Assembly: GCF_001439815.1 (NCBI RefSeq)
Contig: NZ_JYLM01000001.1
Span: forward strand, 744,001 to 808,000
DNA from: Pseudomonas orientalis
Lineage (GTDB): Bacteria; Pseudomonadota; Gammaproteobacteria; Pseudomonadales; Pseudomonadaceae
Direction: 5' to 3'
DNA length: 64,000 nucleotides
Shown: in pieces, positions 1-10,171 of the stretch
Position numbering within the stretch: the first letter of the stretch is position 1
Layout of the letters: each line of letters opens with the position of its first letter
Program-made: the position numbers and the translations under genes
The notes under the pieces: generated by a model
What the model was told of the DNA's origin: nothing
Database searches by the model: none
The model's input: only the letters and a program-made list of their open reading frames with translations

Positions 1-336
1 GACACAGGGCACCATCAGCGACACGATCAGTGCGCGATCCGGCCAGTCCTTTTTCACCTGGGTGATTTCGCGCAGGTTGATCTCAAGGGAACGGTCGGTG
101 ATCAGCTCTATATTATTGATGCCCAGCACTTCGCGATTGGCTCCATAGTGGGCCGAGTAGCGCGACGACACATTGACCGCCGCCGGGTCTTCACCCAGGG
201 TTTTCCACACCACGCCGCCCCAGCCGGCCTCGAAGGCGCGCACCACGTTGTAGGCTTTGTCGGTGGGGGGAGCGGAGGCCAGCCAGAACGGGTTGGGGGC
301 TTTGATACCGGCGAACACAATCGACAGATCGGCCAT
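1..336 (-). CDS. preA: NAD-dependent dihydropyrimidine dehydrogenase subunit PreA (partial, N-terminal part)
   Basis: The frame runs leftwards off the window edge, so only the first 112 residues are present. It opens MADLSIVFAGIKAPNPFWLAS and continues with the GGVVWKTLG block that marks the start of the FMN-binding TIM barrel of the dihydroorotate/dihydropyrimidine dehydrogenase family. With PreT it forms the cytosolic enzyme that reduces uracil and thymine to their dihydro forms, the first step of reductive pyrimidine breakdown. Its ATG shares one base with the preT stop (TAATG), indicating translational coupling. The truncation is only the window boundary. Confidence 0.93.
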   Translation of the reverse strand, partial: MADLSIVFAGIKAPNPFWLASAPPTDKAYNVVRAFEAGWGGVVWKTLGEDPAAVNVSSRYSAHYGANREVLGINNIELITDRSLEINLREITQVKKDWPDRALIVSLMVPCV

Positions 337-1703
337 TACGCGGCCTCCACGTTAAGCATGAGTTGGGCATGCATGGCCTCGGCGGCCAGCTTGCCGTGTT
401 GCACCGCCTGCACGGTGAGGTCCTGGCCGAGACTGACACAATCACCGCCGGCATAGATGCCGGGAATGCTGGTGCGCAGGTGTTCGTCGACAAAGATGCG
501 TTCGCCCACGCGATGCAGCTGCCGGGCCAGCGGGTCGTGCAGCGCTGCGTTGTCAAAACCCTGGCCGATGGCCTTGAAGATGGCGTCGGCAGCCAGTTCG
601 AAGGTTTCGCCGGTGGGCTGCAGGCGCCCGTTTTCCATGTGCGTGCGGGCAAAGCGCATGCCGCGTACATGGCCTTTGTCGTCAAGCAGGACTGCTTCGG
701 GCTGGGCCCAGGTCAACAGGCGTACCTGATTGGCCTTGGCAATGTCCTGCTCATGCCGGGTCGCGCCCATGTCGGCCACACCACGGCGGTACACGAGGTT
801 GACGTCGCGGGCACCGAGGCGCGCCATTTGCACGGCCATGTCGATGGCGGTGTTGCCGGCGCCGAGCACGATGCAGCGGTCGGCCAACGGCAGTTGGGTA
901 AGGTCATCGGCTTGGCGCAGCTCGCGGATATAGTCGGTGGCGGCGAGCACGCCCGGGGCGTCCTCGTGCGGCAGGCCGAGGTGTTTGCTGGCCGCCAGGC
1001 CGAGGCCGAGAAACACCGAATCGAATTGCGTGTGCAGCTCGCTCAGGCTGAGGTTGTCACCCAGGCGCTGGCCGTGACGGAGCTCGATGCCGCCGATTTG
1101 CAGGAGGAAATCCAGTTCCTTCTGGGCGAAGTCGTCCACCAGTTTGTACTTGGCGATCCCGTATTCATTCAGGCCACCGGCTTTTTCCCGGGCTTCGAAA
1201 ATCACCACGTCATGACCATGCAAGGCGGCGCGATGGGCACACGCCAGGCCGGCAGGCCCTGCACCGACCACGGCGATGCGTTTGCCGGTGGGCGCGGCGC
1301 GCTGGAACGGGTGTTCGCTGAAGTGGGCGTTGTCCACGGCGTAGCGTTGCAGCAGGCCGATCAGCACCGGGGCGCATTCTTCGGCGTTATTGCGCACGCA
1401 GGCTTGCTGGCAAAGGATCTCCGTGGGGCAGACACGCGCGCAGCTGCCGCCCAGGATGTTGGCCGAGAGAATTGTCTGCGCGGCGCCTTGCACGTTTTCG
1501 GTGTGGATATTGCGGATGAACGATGGGATATCAATGTCGCTGGGGCACGCGTTCACACACGGCGCGTCGTAGCAATACAGGCAGCGCGAGGCTTCCAGTC
1601 GGGCCTGGCGGGCGTTGAGGGGTGGTGCCAGATCGGTGAACTGACTGGCGAGGGTGGCGCCGTCTTCGCGGGGATGGGGGAGGTGGGTCAGGGTCTGGAT
1701 CAC
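336..1703 (-). CDS. preT: NAD-dependent dihydropyrimidine dehydrogenase subunit PreT
   Basis: A 455-residue protein with two N-terminal cysteine clusters (C41, C44, C49, C53 and C88, C92, C98, C102) that should bind two [4Fe-4S] centres. It then has a GAGPAG FAD-binding loop (about 147-152) and a second GAGNTA dinucleotide loop (about 281-286) for NAD(P)H. This is the glutamate-synthase-small-subunit-like architecture of PreT, which passes electrons from NADH to PreA. The start is GTG with GAGG eight bases upstream. It lies downstream of the dihydropyrimidinase on the same strand and is coupled to preA, so the three genes probably form one catabolic operon, interrupted by a REPIN at 1771-1837. 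Confidence 0.95.
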   Translation of the reverse strand: MIQTLTHLPHPREDGATLASQFTDLAPPLNARQARLEASRCLYCYDAPCVNACPSDIDIPSFIRNIHTENVQGAAQTILSANILGGSCARVCPTEILCQQACVRNNAEECAPVLIGLLQRYAVDNAHFSEHPFQRAAPTGKRIAVVGAGPAGLACAHRAALHGHDVVIFEAREKAGGLNEYGIAKYKLVDDFAQKELDFLLQIGGIELRHGQRLGDNLSLSELHTQFDSVFLGLGLAASKHLGLPHEDAPGVLAATDYIRELRQADDLTQLPLADRCIVLGAGNTAIDMAVQMARLGARDVNLVYRRGVADMGATRHEQDIAKANQVRLLTWAQPEAVLLDDKGHVRGMRFARTHMENGRLQPTGETFELAADAIFKAIGQGFDNAALHDPLARQLHRVGERIFVDEHLRTSIPGIYAGGDCVSLGQDLTVQAVQHGKLAAEAMHAQLMLNVEAA

Positions 1704-1770
1704 GGTAGTGGCCTCACGGTTTTTTTTGGATTGCCTCTAAGTGGGCATTTTTGTTGCCTTCACTGGCCTC

Positions 1771-1837
1771 ATCGGGGGCAAGCCCCCTCCCACATTGAAA
1801 TGCATTCCAAATGTGGGAGGGGGCTTGCCCCCGATGG
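1771..1837. repeat. REPIN (two inverted REP units) between hydA and preT
   Basis: Two REP units face each other: ATCGGGGGCAAGCCCCCTCC and its complement, separated by a short spacer. Each unit contains its own small palindrome (GGGGGCAAGCCCCC). It sits inside a same-strand operon, so the transcript would carry a large hairpin here. The same unit recurs at 5385, 6826, 7486, 15034 and 44128. Confidence 0.9.
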
Positions 1838-1842
1838 CGGTC

Positions 1843-3339
<1,497 letters not shown>

Positions 3340-3356
3340 TCACCGAGAACGGTTTT

Positions 3357-3380
3357 ATTCCTGTCATTGGTGACAGGAAT
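3357..3380. promoter_or_regulatory. Perfect 10-bp inverted repeat upstream of hydA
   Basis: ATTCCTGTCA, four bases, then TGACAGGAAT: a perfect dyad starting 75 bases upstream of the hydA start. There is no T-run, so it looks more like an operator than a terminator. It is the first of three perfect dyads in the 3283-3884 divergent region. Confidence 0.55.
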
Positions 3381-3421
3381 AGAAACTAGCCCGAGTTTTT
3401 CGATTGGGCAAGAATATTTTT

Positions 3422-3469
3422 ATCAGTCTGGTTACTGATCTAACTTATTGATTTTTAAGCATAAAAATC
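3422..3469. promoter_or_regulatory. Two further dyads in the hydA/NCS1 divergent region
   Basis: ATCAGT-N6-ACTGAT at 3422-3439 and GATTTTTA-N4-TAAAAATC at 3450-3469 are both perfect inverted repeats. A weaker dyad (GATTTG...CAAATC) spans about 3526-3554. The rest of 3283-3884 contains no convincing gene. The surrounding DNA is AT-rich compared with the coding regions, as expected for promoters. The regulator that would bind is not in the window. Confidence 0.5.
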
Positions 3470-3884
3470 TAATTTCACCAAAATGGCGCAAGCGGATACC
3501 ATTTTGACGCACTTGACAGGTTGCCGATTTGAGCAACATTTCTTATTGCAAATCAGCCGCTTGAGAGATGGCGCTTGACGGGGCCGGGAAATAAAAATAA
3601 TTGTGTTGCACCAGATTGAGTCCTGAAGGTTCGGACAACTTCCGTGTCATCACGCCTGAGTCGCACGGCAAGTTGCGAATACTCAATCGGGTAATCGGAT
3701 AAAGCTGATTAACATCAGCCAGTTATATATGCAGTGTGGGTCGCGAAGCGGTTGTCGGCACGGTTATTGAGTGCAGTGGCGGCTGGCCGGGCCTGAGATG
3801 TCATGTTGTCTACGAGGTACTCCGGCCACCTGCCTTAACCGCGCAGGTGAGCAACAATAATTTTAAAAAAACCGTGGAGCGGCC

Positions 3885-5372
3885 ATGCAACAGAACAGAT
3901 CGCAAGTCATTGAACGCAACGGCCTGTACGAACTCGACGCCGGCCCCGACGTCCTCGACAGCCCGCGCTACAACCACGACATGGCGCCGACCAAGGTGCA
4001 CGAACGCACCTGGAGCACATGGCATATCACGGCGCTGTGGGTCGGTATGTCGATCTGTGTGCCCACCTACACCCTGGGCGGTGTGCTCACCGCGTACTTC
4101 GGGTTGTCGGTGGGCGAAGCGCTGATGGCGATTTTGCTGGCCAACATTGTGGTGCTCATCCCACTGACGCTTAACGCATTTCCTGGTACGAAGTACGGCA
4201 TTCCGTTTCCGGTGCTGTTGCGCTCATCGTTCGGCATCCTTGGCTCCAATGTGCCGTGCCTGATCCGGGCGCTGGTGGCGTGCGGCTGGTTTGGTATACA
4301 GACGATGTTCGGCGGGTTGGCGATTCACCTGTTCCTGGGGTCGATTTTCGAGGGCTGGAAGTCCCTTGGCGGTACCGGCGAGGTGATTGGTTTCATGGTG
4401 TTCTGGTGCCTGAATCTGTGGGTGGTGTTGCGTGGCGCCGAGTCGATCAAGCGCCTGGAAACCCTGTCGGCGCCGTTGCTGGTCGCCGTGGGCATTGGCT
4501 TGCTGGTGTGGGCGATGCCGAATGTATCGATCAGCGAACTGATGGCGATCCCACCCAAGCGTCCCGAAGGCGCGAGCCTCACCGGTTACTTCATGGCCGG
4601 CCTCACCGCCATGGTGGGGTTCTGGGCCACGTTGTCGCTGAATATCCCTGACTTCAGCCGCTACGCCAAAAGCCAGAAGGACCAGATCCTCGGGCAGATT
4701 TTCGGCCTGCCGCTGACCATGTTCCTGTTCGCCGCCCTGGGCGTGATCATGACCGCCGCCTCGGTGAAACTGGTGGGGGTCAGCGTGTCCGACCCGGTCA
4801 CCCTGATCGGGCATATCCAGAGCCCGGTGTGGGTCGCCATTGCCATGGCGCTGATCATCATCGCCACCTTGTCGACCAACACGGCGGCGAACATTGTTTC
4901 GCCCACCAATGATTTTCAGAACATCGCGCCCAAGCTGATCAACCGCACCACGGCGGTGATTCTGACCGGTCTGGTGGGGTTGGCGCTGATGGCCCATGAG
5001 TTGCTGAAAAAACTCGGGCTGATCGTATCGGACGTCAGCCTGGAGACGGTGTATTCCAACTGGTTGCTCGGCTATTCCAGCCTGTTGGGGCCGATTGCCG
5101 GGATCATGGTGGTGGACTATTTCATCACCCGCAGGCAGCAGCTGGATCTGGCGGGACTCTACCGTGACGACGTGTACCCGGCCTGGAACATCAGCGGTTT
5201 TATCGCGTTCGGCGTGCCGGTGGTGCTGACCTTGCTGTCCCTGGGCAGCGACGCGTTCAGCTGGTTCTACAGCTATGGCTGGTTTACCGGCTCGGCGTTG
5301 GGTGGGGTGCTGTATTACGCGCTGAATGCCAGGCGCGCGATCACGCCAGTCGCAGCCAAATCATCTATGTGA
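3885..5372 (+). CDS. NCS1-family nucleobase/hydantoin:cation symporter
   Basis: A 495-residue, very hydrophobic inner-membrane protein with about twelve predicted membrane segments. It belongs to the nucleobase-cation-symporter-1 family (relatives Mhp1, PucI, FurD types). The N-terminal NHDMAPTKVHERTWS followed by the first helix, and the GTKYGIPFPVLLRSSFG stretch around residues 99-115, are typical. It is the first gene of the rightward half of the cluster, followed by the amidohydrolase, so it most likely imports uracil, thymine, dihydropyrimidines or hydantoins for the enzymes on either side. The exact substrate is inferred from context only. The ATG follows a GGAG-containing stretch (GTGGAGCGGCC). 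Confidence 0.88.
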   Translation: MQQNRSQVIERNGLYELDAGPDVLDSPRYNHDMAPTKVHERTWSTWHITALWVGMSICVPTYTLGGVLTAYFGLSVGEALMAILLANIVVLIPLTLNAFPGTKYGIPFPVLLRSSFGILGSNVPCLIRALVACGWFGIQTMFGGLAIHLFLGSIFEGWKSLGGTGEVIGFMVFWCLNLWVVLRGAESIKRLETLSAPLLVAVGIGLLVWAMPNVSISELMAIPPKRPEGASLTGYFMAGLTAMVGFWATLSLNIPDFSRYAKSQKDQILGQIFGLPLTMFLFAALGVIMTAASVKLVGVSVSDPVTLIGHIQSPVWVAIAMALIIIATLSTNTAANIVSPTNDFQNIAPKLINRTTAVILTGLVGLALMAHELLKKLGLIVSDVSLETVYSNWLLGYSSLLGPIAGIMVVDYFITRRQQLDLAGLYRDDVYPAWNISGFIAFGVPVVLTLLSLGSDAFSWFYSYGWFTGSALGGVLYYALNARRAITPVAAKSSM

Positions 5373-5384
5373 ACACGGTCAAAA

Positions 5385-5471
5385 ATGTGGGAGGGGGCTT
5401 GCCCCCGATTGCAGTGTGTCAATCACCTGTAACTGAACCACCGCTATCGGGGGCAAGCCCCCTCCCACATG
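5385..5471. repeat. REPIN between NCS1 transporter and amidohydrolase
   Basis: ATGTGGGAGGGGGCTTGCCC and its inverted partner are about 45 bases apart. It lies within a same-strand gene pair, mirroring the REPIN in the divergent operon. Confidence 0.9.
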
Positions 5472-5526
5472 TTGACCAGTTTTCACTGTTGGAATCGTGT
5501 CAATTCAAGCCTGAGGAGATCCCCCC

Positions 5527-6810
5527 ATGAACGCTGCCCTCGACGTTCTGCAATCGACCCATCAGCACATCAACCGCGACCGGTTATGGCAGTCGCTGAT
5601 GGACCTGGCCAAACTCGGCGCCACCCCCAAGGGCGGGGTGTGCCGCCTGGCCCTCACCGACCTCGACCGCAAGGCCCGCGACCTGTTCGTGCAGTGGTGC
5701 GAGGAGGCCGGTTGCACGGTGACCGTCGACGGCATCGGTAATATTTTCGCCCGACGCCCAGGGCGCAATCCCGACCTGCCGCCGGTGATGACCGGCAGCC
5801 ATATCGACACCCAGCCCACTGGGGGCAAGTTCGATGGTTGCTTCGGTGTGTTGGCTGGTGTGGAAGTACTGCGCACCCTCAACGACCTCAAGCTCGAAAC
5901 CGAGGCGCCACTGGAGGTGGTGGTGTGGACCAACGAAGAAGGCTCGCGTTTTCCACCGTGCATGATGGGCTCCGGGGTGTTCGCCAAGAAATTCACCCTG
6001 GCCGATACCCTGGCCAAGGTGGATGCGGACGGCGTCTCGGTCGGCGAAGCGCTGAACGCCATCGGTTATGCAGGCACGCGCCCTGAGAGCGGGCACACAG
6101 TCGGCGCTTATTTCGAGGCGCATATCGAGCAGGGGCCGATTCTCGAGGATGAGAAAAAAACCATCGGCGTGGTGCTCGGAGCCCTCGGGCAGAAGTGGTT
6201 CGACCTGAAGCTGCGAGGCGTGGAAGCGCACGCCGGACCGACGCCGATGCACCTTCGCAAGGATGCGCTGGTGGGCGCCGCCGCGGTGGTCGCCGCAGTA
6301 AATGCAGCGGCATTGCAGCACCAGCCGCATGCCTGCGGGACCGTGGGTTGCCTGCAGGCGTATCCCGGTTCGCGCAATGTGATTCCTGGTGAAGTGCGCA
6401 TGACCCTGGATTTTCGTCACCTGGAGCCGGCGCGCCTGGATTCGATGATTGCCCAGGTGCGCAAGGTGATCGATGACACCTGCGCCAAACATGGGTTGAG
6501 CTTTGAACTGGAACCCACCGCCGACTTCCCGCCGCTGTATTTCGACCCGGGCTGTGTGGATGCCGTGCGCGATGCGGCCAATGGCCTGGGACTGTCGAAC
6601 ATGGACATTGTCAGCGGGGCAGGGCACGACGCGATTTTCGTCGCCGAGCTGGGCCCGGCGGGGATGATCTTTGTGCCGTGTGAGGGTGGCATCAGCCACA
6701 ACGAAATCGAGAATGCCGCGCCGGATGACCTGGCGGCGGGGTGTGCGGTGTTGTTGAGGGCGATGTTAGCGGCTTCAGCAGCCATCGCCAGCGGCAAGCT
6801 CGCGGCCTGA
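5527..6810 (+). CDS. N-carbamoyl-beta-alanine / N-carbamoyl-L-amino-acid amidohydrolase (M20 family)
   Basis: A 427-residue dinuclear metal hydrolase of the HyuC/AllC/beta-ureidopropionase group. Metal ligands are visible in TGSHIDTQPTGGKFDG (H92, D103) and WTNEEGSRF (E137-E138). The central dimerisation domain begins near LRGVEAHAGPTPM. It would complete reductive pyrimidine degradation by releasing beta-alanine, CO2 and ammonia, or hydrolyse N-carbamoyl amino acids from hydantoins. The ATG has a strong GAGGAG upstream. It is co-directional with the NCS1 transporter, separated by a REPIN. An allantoate amidohydrolase role is less likely because no purine genes are nearby. Confidence 0.92.
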   Translation: MNAALDVLQSTHQHINRDRLWQSLMDLAKLGATPKGGVCRLALTDLDRKARDLFVQWCEEAGCTVTVDGIGNIFARRPGRNPDLPPVMTGSHIDTQPTGGKFDGCFGVLAGVEVLRTLNDLKLETEAPLEVVVWTNEEGSRFPPCMMGSGVFAKKFTLADTLAKVDADGVSVGEALNAIGYAGTRPESGHTVGAYFEAHIEQGPILEDEKKTIGVVLGALGQKWFDLKLRGVEAHAGPTPMHLRKDALVGAAAVVAAVNAAALQHQPHACGTVGCLQAYPGSRNVIPGEVRMTLDFRHLEPARLDSMIAQVRKVIDDTCAKHGLSFELEPTADFPPLYFDPGCVDAVRDAANGLGLSNMDIVSGAGHDAIFVAELGPAGMIFVPCEGGISHNEIENAAPDDLAAGCAVLLRAMLAASAAIASGKLAA

Positions 6811-6825
6811 AATGCGGTAAAAAGA

Positions 6826-6917
6826 ATGTGGGAGAGGGCTTGCCCCCGATGGCGGTGTATCAGTCACCAGATTTATTGAATGACCCACCGCTATCGGGGG
6901 CAAGCCCCCTCCCACAT
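6826..6917. repeat. REPIN on the 3' side of the RAYT gene
   Basis: One arm is ATGTGGGAGAGGGCTTGCCC and the other is its inverted partner near 6893-6916. It ends 18 bases from the RAYT stop codon. One base differs from the usual arm (GGGAGAGGG for GGGAGGGGG). Confidence 0.9.
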
Positions 6918-6934
6918 TTGAACTGTATTGGACG

Positions 6935-7393
6935 TTAGACCCAAATGGCATCCCACAAGGGGTAATCGCCAATCCGCTCGACCAACCCTGCCCGCAATGG
7001 ATTGGCCACTACATAGCGGGCCATTTTCACAAGGTCATCCTCTTTGCGCAGCGCCCGGTCGTGGAAGCTTTCCTGCCATAGCCGGCCTTTGCGTCCAGCG
7101 GTGCCGTTGACGGTTCGTGTACTCCTGGATTTTACCTGGCACATCAGGTTTGCCAGCGAGCCTTTTTTCAACTCGATGATCCAGTGGAAATGGTCGGGCA
7201 TGATGACCCATGCCAGGGAGTTTGCCAGCCCTTGGTGCTGAGCGATCCGAAACTGCCAGACCACCAGGCGACCGAGATGGAAATTGTTGAATATCGGTAT
7301 GCGTTCGTGAGTGTTGGTGGTGATGAGGTAGATACGGTTGGGTTCGCTGAAACGTCCGATGCGCAGGCGGTGTGACGCGGGTAAATCTGCCAT
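6935..7393 (-). CDS. REP-associated tyrosine transposase (RAYT, Y1/TnpA_REP type)
   Basis: A 152-residue single-domain protein of the IS200/IS605-like Y1 nuclease superfamily. The metal-binding HUH motif is at H68-F69-H70 (MPDHFHWI). The presumed nucleophilic tyrosine is Y127 in RYVVANPLRAGL, with the family motif WQESFHDRAL just before. Length and motifs are intact, so it is probably active. It is bracketed by REPINs at 6826-6917 and 7486-7581 in opposite orientation, the standard RAYT arrangement. RAYTs are normally single-copy, non-mobile genes that maintain the REP population of the genome. It most likely acts on the GTGGGAGGGGGCTTGCCCCC-type repeats seen at six places here. Confidence 0.9.
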   Translation of the reverse strand: MADLPASHRLRIGRFSEPNRIYLITTNTHERIPIFNNFHLGRLVVWQFRIAQHQGLANSLAWVIMPDHFHWIIELKKGSLANLMCQVKSRSTRTVNGTAGRKGRLWQESFHDRALRKEDDLVKMARYVVANPLRAGLVERIGDYPLWDAIWV

Positions 7394-7485
7394 TCCCTGG
7401 CCCTCTCAACAAGTGTCTGGAGAGGCTAGGTCGCCGAGCAAGAGGTCGGCGGACAGGCTTTTGGCAGGATGTGTCTGGAGGGCCG

Positions 7486-7581
7486 CTATCGGGGGCAAGC
7501 CCCCTCCCACAGGGGCTCAGCTCGGTTCATACATTGTGTGTCTGGCGCGGAACCAGTGTGGGAGGGGGCTTGCCCCCGATT
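7486..7581. repeat. REPIN on the 5' side of the RAYT gene
   Basis: CTATCGGGGGCAAGCCCCCT and its inverted partner lie about 50 bases apart. The orientation mirrors the REPIN on the other side of the RAYT gene. The interval 7394-7485 shows nothing else beyond the RAYT upstream region. Confidence 0.9.
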
Positions 7582-7599
7582 GGGGTTTCAATCACAGCC

Positions 7600-9018
7600 T
7601 CAGGCGCCGGGTTGCCATCCACCCCCCAACGCCGTCACCAACCCCACGCTCGCCTGCAACTGCCGCGTCTGCACTGCCTGCAACGTCCTCTGCGCCTGCA
7701 AGGCCGCCGTCTGCGCGGTGACCACATCCAGATAACTCACGGCTCCCGCCTCATAGCTGTTCATCGCCAGCGCTTGAGTGTGCTGCGCCGCATGCGCCGC
7801 GGCCTGTTCATCCTGGGCCTGCTGCTGCAAGTCGCGCAGTTGTGCAAGGTTGTCTTCCACCTCGCGCACGGCTTTCAAGACCTGGCTGCGGTACTGCGCG
7901 GACGCTTCTTCAAACTCGGCCTTGGCCTGGCGTTCGTTGGCACTCAAGCGCCCGCCATCAAGGATGGGCAGGTTCATCAGCGGCCCCAGCGCCCAATAGC
8001 GATTGCCCGCTGAAAGCAGATTGCCCACGCCCTGCGTCTGGCCGCCAATCAACCCCGTCAGGCTGAAGTCCGGATACCACGCCGCCTTGGCCACGCCGAT
8101 AGAGGCATTGGCTGCGAACACTCGTCGTTCCGCCGCTGCGATATCCGGGCGACGTTGCAGCAGGAGGCTCGGCAGCTGCGATGGAATCCCTGGCAAGGCC
8201 ATCAACTGCGGGCTGGGCGGCAATGAAAAAGTGCTGGCCGCCACGCCGACCAATTCGCCGATGGCATGCTCGGTCAGGTTGCGCTGCCCGCGTACTTCAT
8301 CCAGCTGCGCCTTGGCCTCGGCCAGTTGATTTTGCGCACGGGTGAGGTCCAGTTCCGACGCGATCTGGCCTTCATAACGGCTGCGGGTAAGTTGCAATGC
8401 CTGGCTGAAATCCTCCAGCGAGTGCGTGAGAATCCGGCTCTGCGCATCCAGCCCGTTGAGCTGCACATACAGCGTTGCCAACTGGCGTTGCAGGCTCAGG
8501 CGCGCCACGGCCAGGTCATCCCCGGATGCCTGGGCCTGGGCATCGCCGGCCGCGACCTGGTTGCGGATCCTGCCCCACAGGTCCAGCTCGTAGCTCAACG
8601 AGAATCCGGCGGTGTCGCTGTTGTACACCGACGGTTGCGTCGTGCCGCGCAACGGCCTCGAATCCGACTGGCGCTGGCGCAACGGCTGGGCGCTGGCGGT
8701 GATCTGCGGGAACAGTCCCGCATGCAACTGGCTGGCATATGCCTGGGACGCATCGAAATGCGCCAGCGCCGCGGCCAGGTCCGGGTTGGCCTTGAGCAGT
8801 TGCTGTTGCAGCGCATCGAGCGTTGGGTCGTTGTACAGCTTCCACCACTGCGGCGCCAATGGGTCGGACGGCTGCGCGCTGTGCCATGGGCCATCGCTGG
8901 TCTGTTCGCGATAGCCCGCCGGCAGGTCAACCGACGGCACTTGATAGGCGGGCGCCATGGAGCAGCCTTGCAAGGCCAGCAGCATCAATGCCGCAAACGG
9001 GTTAAGCCTTGGGCGCAT
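7600..9018 (-). CDS. RND efflux outer-membrane lipoprotein (NodT/OprM family)
   Basis: A 472-residue TolC-like outer-membrane factor. I chose the ATG at 9018, not the longer frame, because it gives MRPRLNPFAALMLLALQGC, a lipoprotein signal with C19 as the acylated residue. The N-terminal APAYQVPSVDLPAGY and the paired helical repeats (LARFDAS-like and ARSRYEGQIASELD) fit OprM/OprN-type channels. It overlaps the stop of the membrane-fusion gene by 17 bases, so it is the last gene of the operon RND pump-adaptor-channel. It would form the exit duct across the outer membrane. The substrate cannot be inferred. Confidence 0.92.
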   Translation of the reverse strand: MRPRLNPFAALMLLALQGCSMAPAYQVPSVDLPAGYREQTSDGPWHSAQPSDPLAPQWWKLYNDPTLDALQQQLLKANPDLAAALAHFDASQAYASQLHAGLFPQITASAQPLRQRQSDSRPLRGTTQPSVYNSDTAGFSLSYELDLWGRIRNQVAAGDAQAQASGDDLAVARLSLQRQLATLYVQLNGLDAQSRILTHSLEDFSQALQLTRSRYEGQIASELDLTRAQNQLAEAKAQLDEVRGQRNLTEHAIGELVGVAASTFSLPPSPQLMALPGIPSQLPSLLLQRRPDIAAAERRVFAANASIGVAKAAWYPDFSLTGLIGGQTQGVGNLLSAGNRYWALGPLMNLPILDGGRLSANERQAKAEFEEASAQYRSQVLKAVREVEDNLAQLRDLQQQAQDEQAAAHAAQHTQALAMNSYEAGAVSYLDVVTAQTAALQAQRTLQAVQTRQLQASVGLVTALGGGWQPGA

Positions 9019-10171
9019 GGGCACCCCCGGTGGCATCGGCCAGTTGGACCGGGTCGCCTTCGCGCAGGGCATCGGGCGGGTTGTCGATGATGCGGTCGGC
9101 GGGTTTCAGGCCCTGGTCGATCACCAGGCGCTCGCCCAGGTCCAGGCCGATATGAATGGCTTGCAGGTGCACATGGTTGTGCCCGTCCAGTACCGCGACC
9201 TGGGTGCCCTGGGCGCGGAAGATCAACGCGCTGGCCGGGATGCTCACACCGTGGGTGTCCGCCGGAATCGGCAAGGTCGCTTCGGCATAGTCGCCGGGCA
9301 GCAGTTCACCGTTCGGGTTGTCGACGACGAACTGCGCGAGCAGGGTGCCGGAGCGTCGGTCGATAGCCGTGGAGTCGCCGATCAGGCGCGCCTTGAAGTG
9401 CTCGCCCGGATGTTCGGGCACCGTCAGCTCGGCTTCCAGGCCTGGGTGGATTACCGCCGCGTAGTTCTGTGGCACCGGCACGTACAGGCGCAATTGGTGC
9501 GTGTCGGCAAGGCTGAACAGCTCCGGATCGCTGTCGGTGTCGGCCTTGATCAACTGGCCGATGTCGGTGTTGCGCGCGGTGATGGTGCCGGCGAAGGGCG
9601 CGCGCAGGGTCTTGTAGCTTTCCAGTGCGCACAGCCGCGCATAGTCGGCGGCGGCCGCCTGGGCATTGGCTTTGGCGGCGGCGGCATCCGAGGCTTTCTC
9701 ATCGGCTTCCTGGCGCGACACGGAATGGCTGGTCAACAGGTTTTGCCAGCGCGTTGCGGTGGTGGCGGCCAGGCGCGCATTCGCCTGTTCCTGGACCAGG
9801 TGGGCGTGGGTTTGCGCCAGTTGCTGGTCAAGGTCCGGGCTGTCGATTTGCGCGAGGATTTGCCCGGCCTGGACCTGGCTGCCGATATCGACTTTCCAGT
9901 CTTTCAAATAGCCGCTGACCCGCGCATGGATCGGCGCCTTGCTCCAGGCCTCCAGGTGCGCCGGCAAACGCAGCGTATCGCCAGCGGCATTCTGTTCGGG
10001 CTGGAACACCATCACCTGGGGAATGGCCGCGGTTTCAGTCCAGGCGGTCACCGATTGTTCATGCAGCGTGCGGGCATGCAAGCCGTTGGCGACCAACAGG
10101 GCGGCCAGGGTCAGGCCGCCGACACCCATGAGCATCAGACGCTTGCGCGAGGGTTTTTGATCAGACGACAT
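9002..10171 (-). CDS. RND efflux periplasmic adaptor (membrane-fusion protein)
   Basis: A 389-residue HlyD/AcrA-type adaptor. The start MSSDQKPSRK at 10171 has GGAG upstream and overlaps the pump gene stop by 11 bases; the longer upstream frame lacks such a signal. One N-terminal membrane anchor (about 14-30) is followed by the lipoyl half-motif ARVSGYLKDWKVDIGSQVQ, a coiled-coil hairpin, the second lipoyl half (LRAPFAGTITARNTDIGQL) and a beta-barrel. It links the inner-membrane pump with the outer-membrane channel. Confidence 0.92.
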   Translation of the reverse strand: MSSDQKPSRKRLMLMGVGGLTLAALLVANGLHARTLHEQSVTAWTETAAIPQVMVFQPEQNAAGDTLRLPAHLEAWSKAPIHARVSGYLKDWKVDIGSQVQAGQILAQIDSPDLDQQLAQTHAHLVQEQANARLAATTATRWQNLLTSHSVSRQEADEKASDAAAAKANAQAAAADYARLCALESYKTLRAPFAGTITARNTDIGQLIKADTDSDPELFSLADTHQLRLYVPVPQNYAAVIHPGLEAELTVPEHPGEHFKARLIGDSTAIDRRSGTLLAQFVVDNPNGELLPGDYAEATLPIPADTHGVSIPASALIFRAQGTQVAVLDGHNHVHLQAIHIGLDLGERLVIDQGLKPADRIIDNPPDALREGDPVQLADATGGAHAPKA

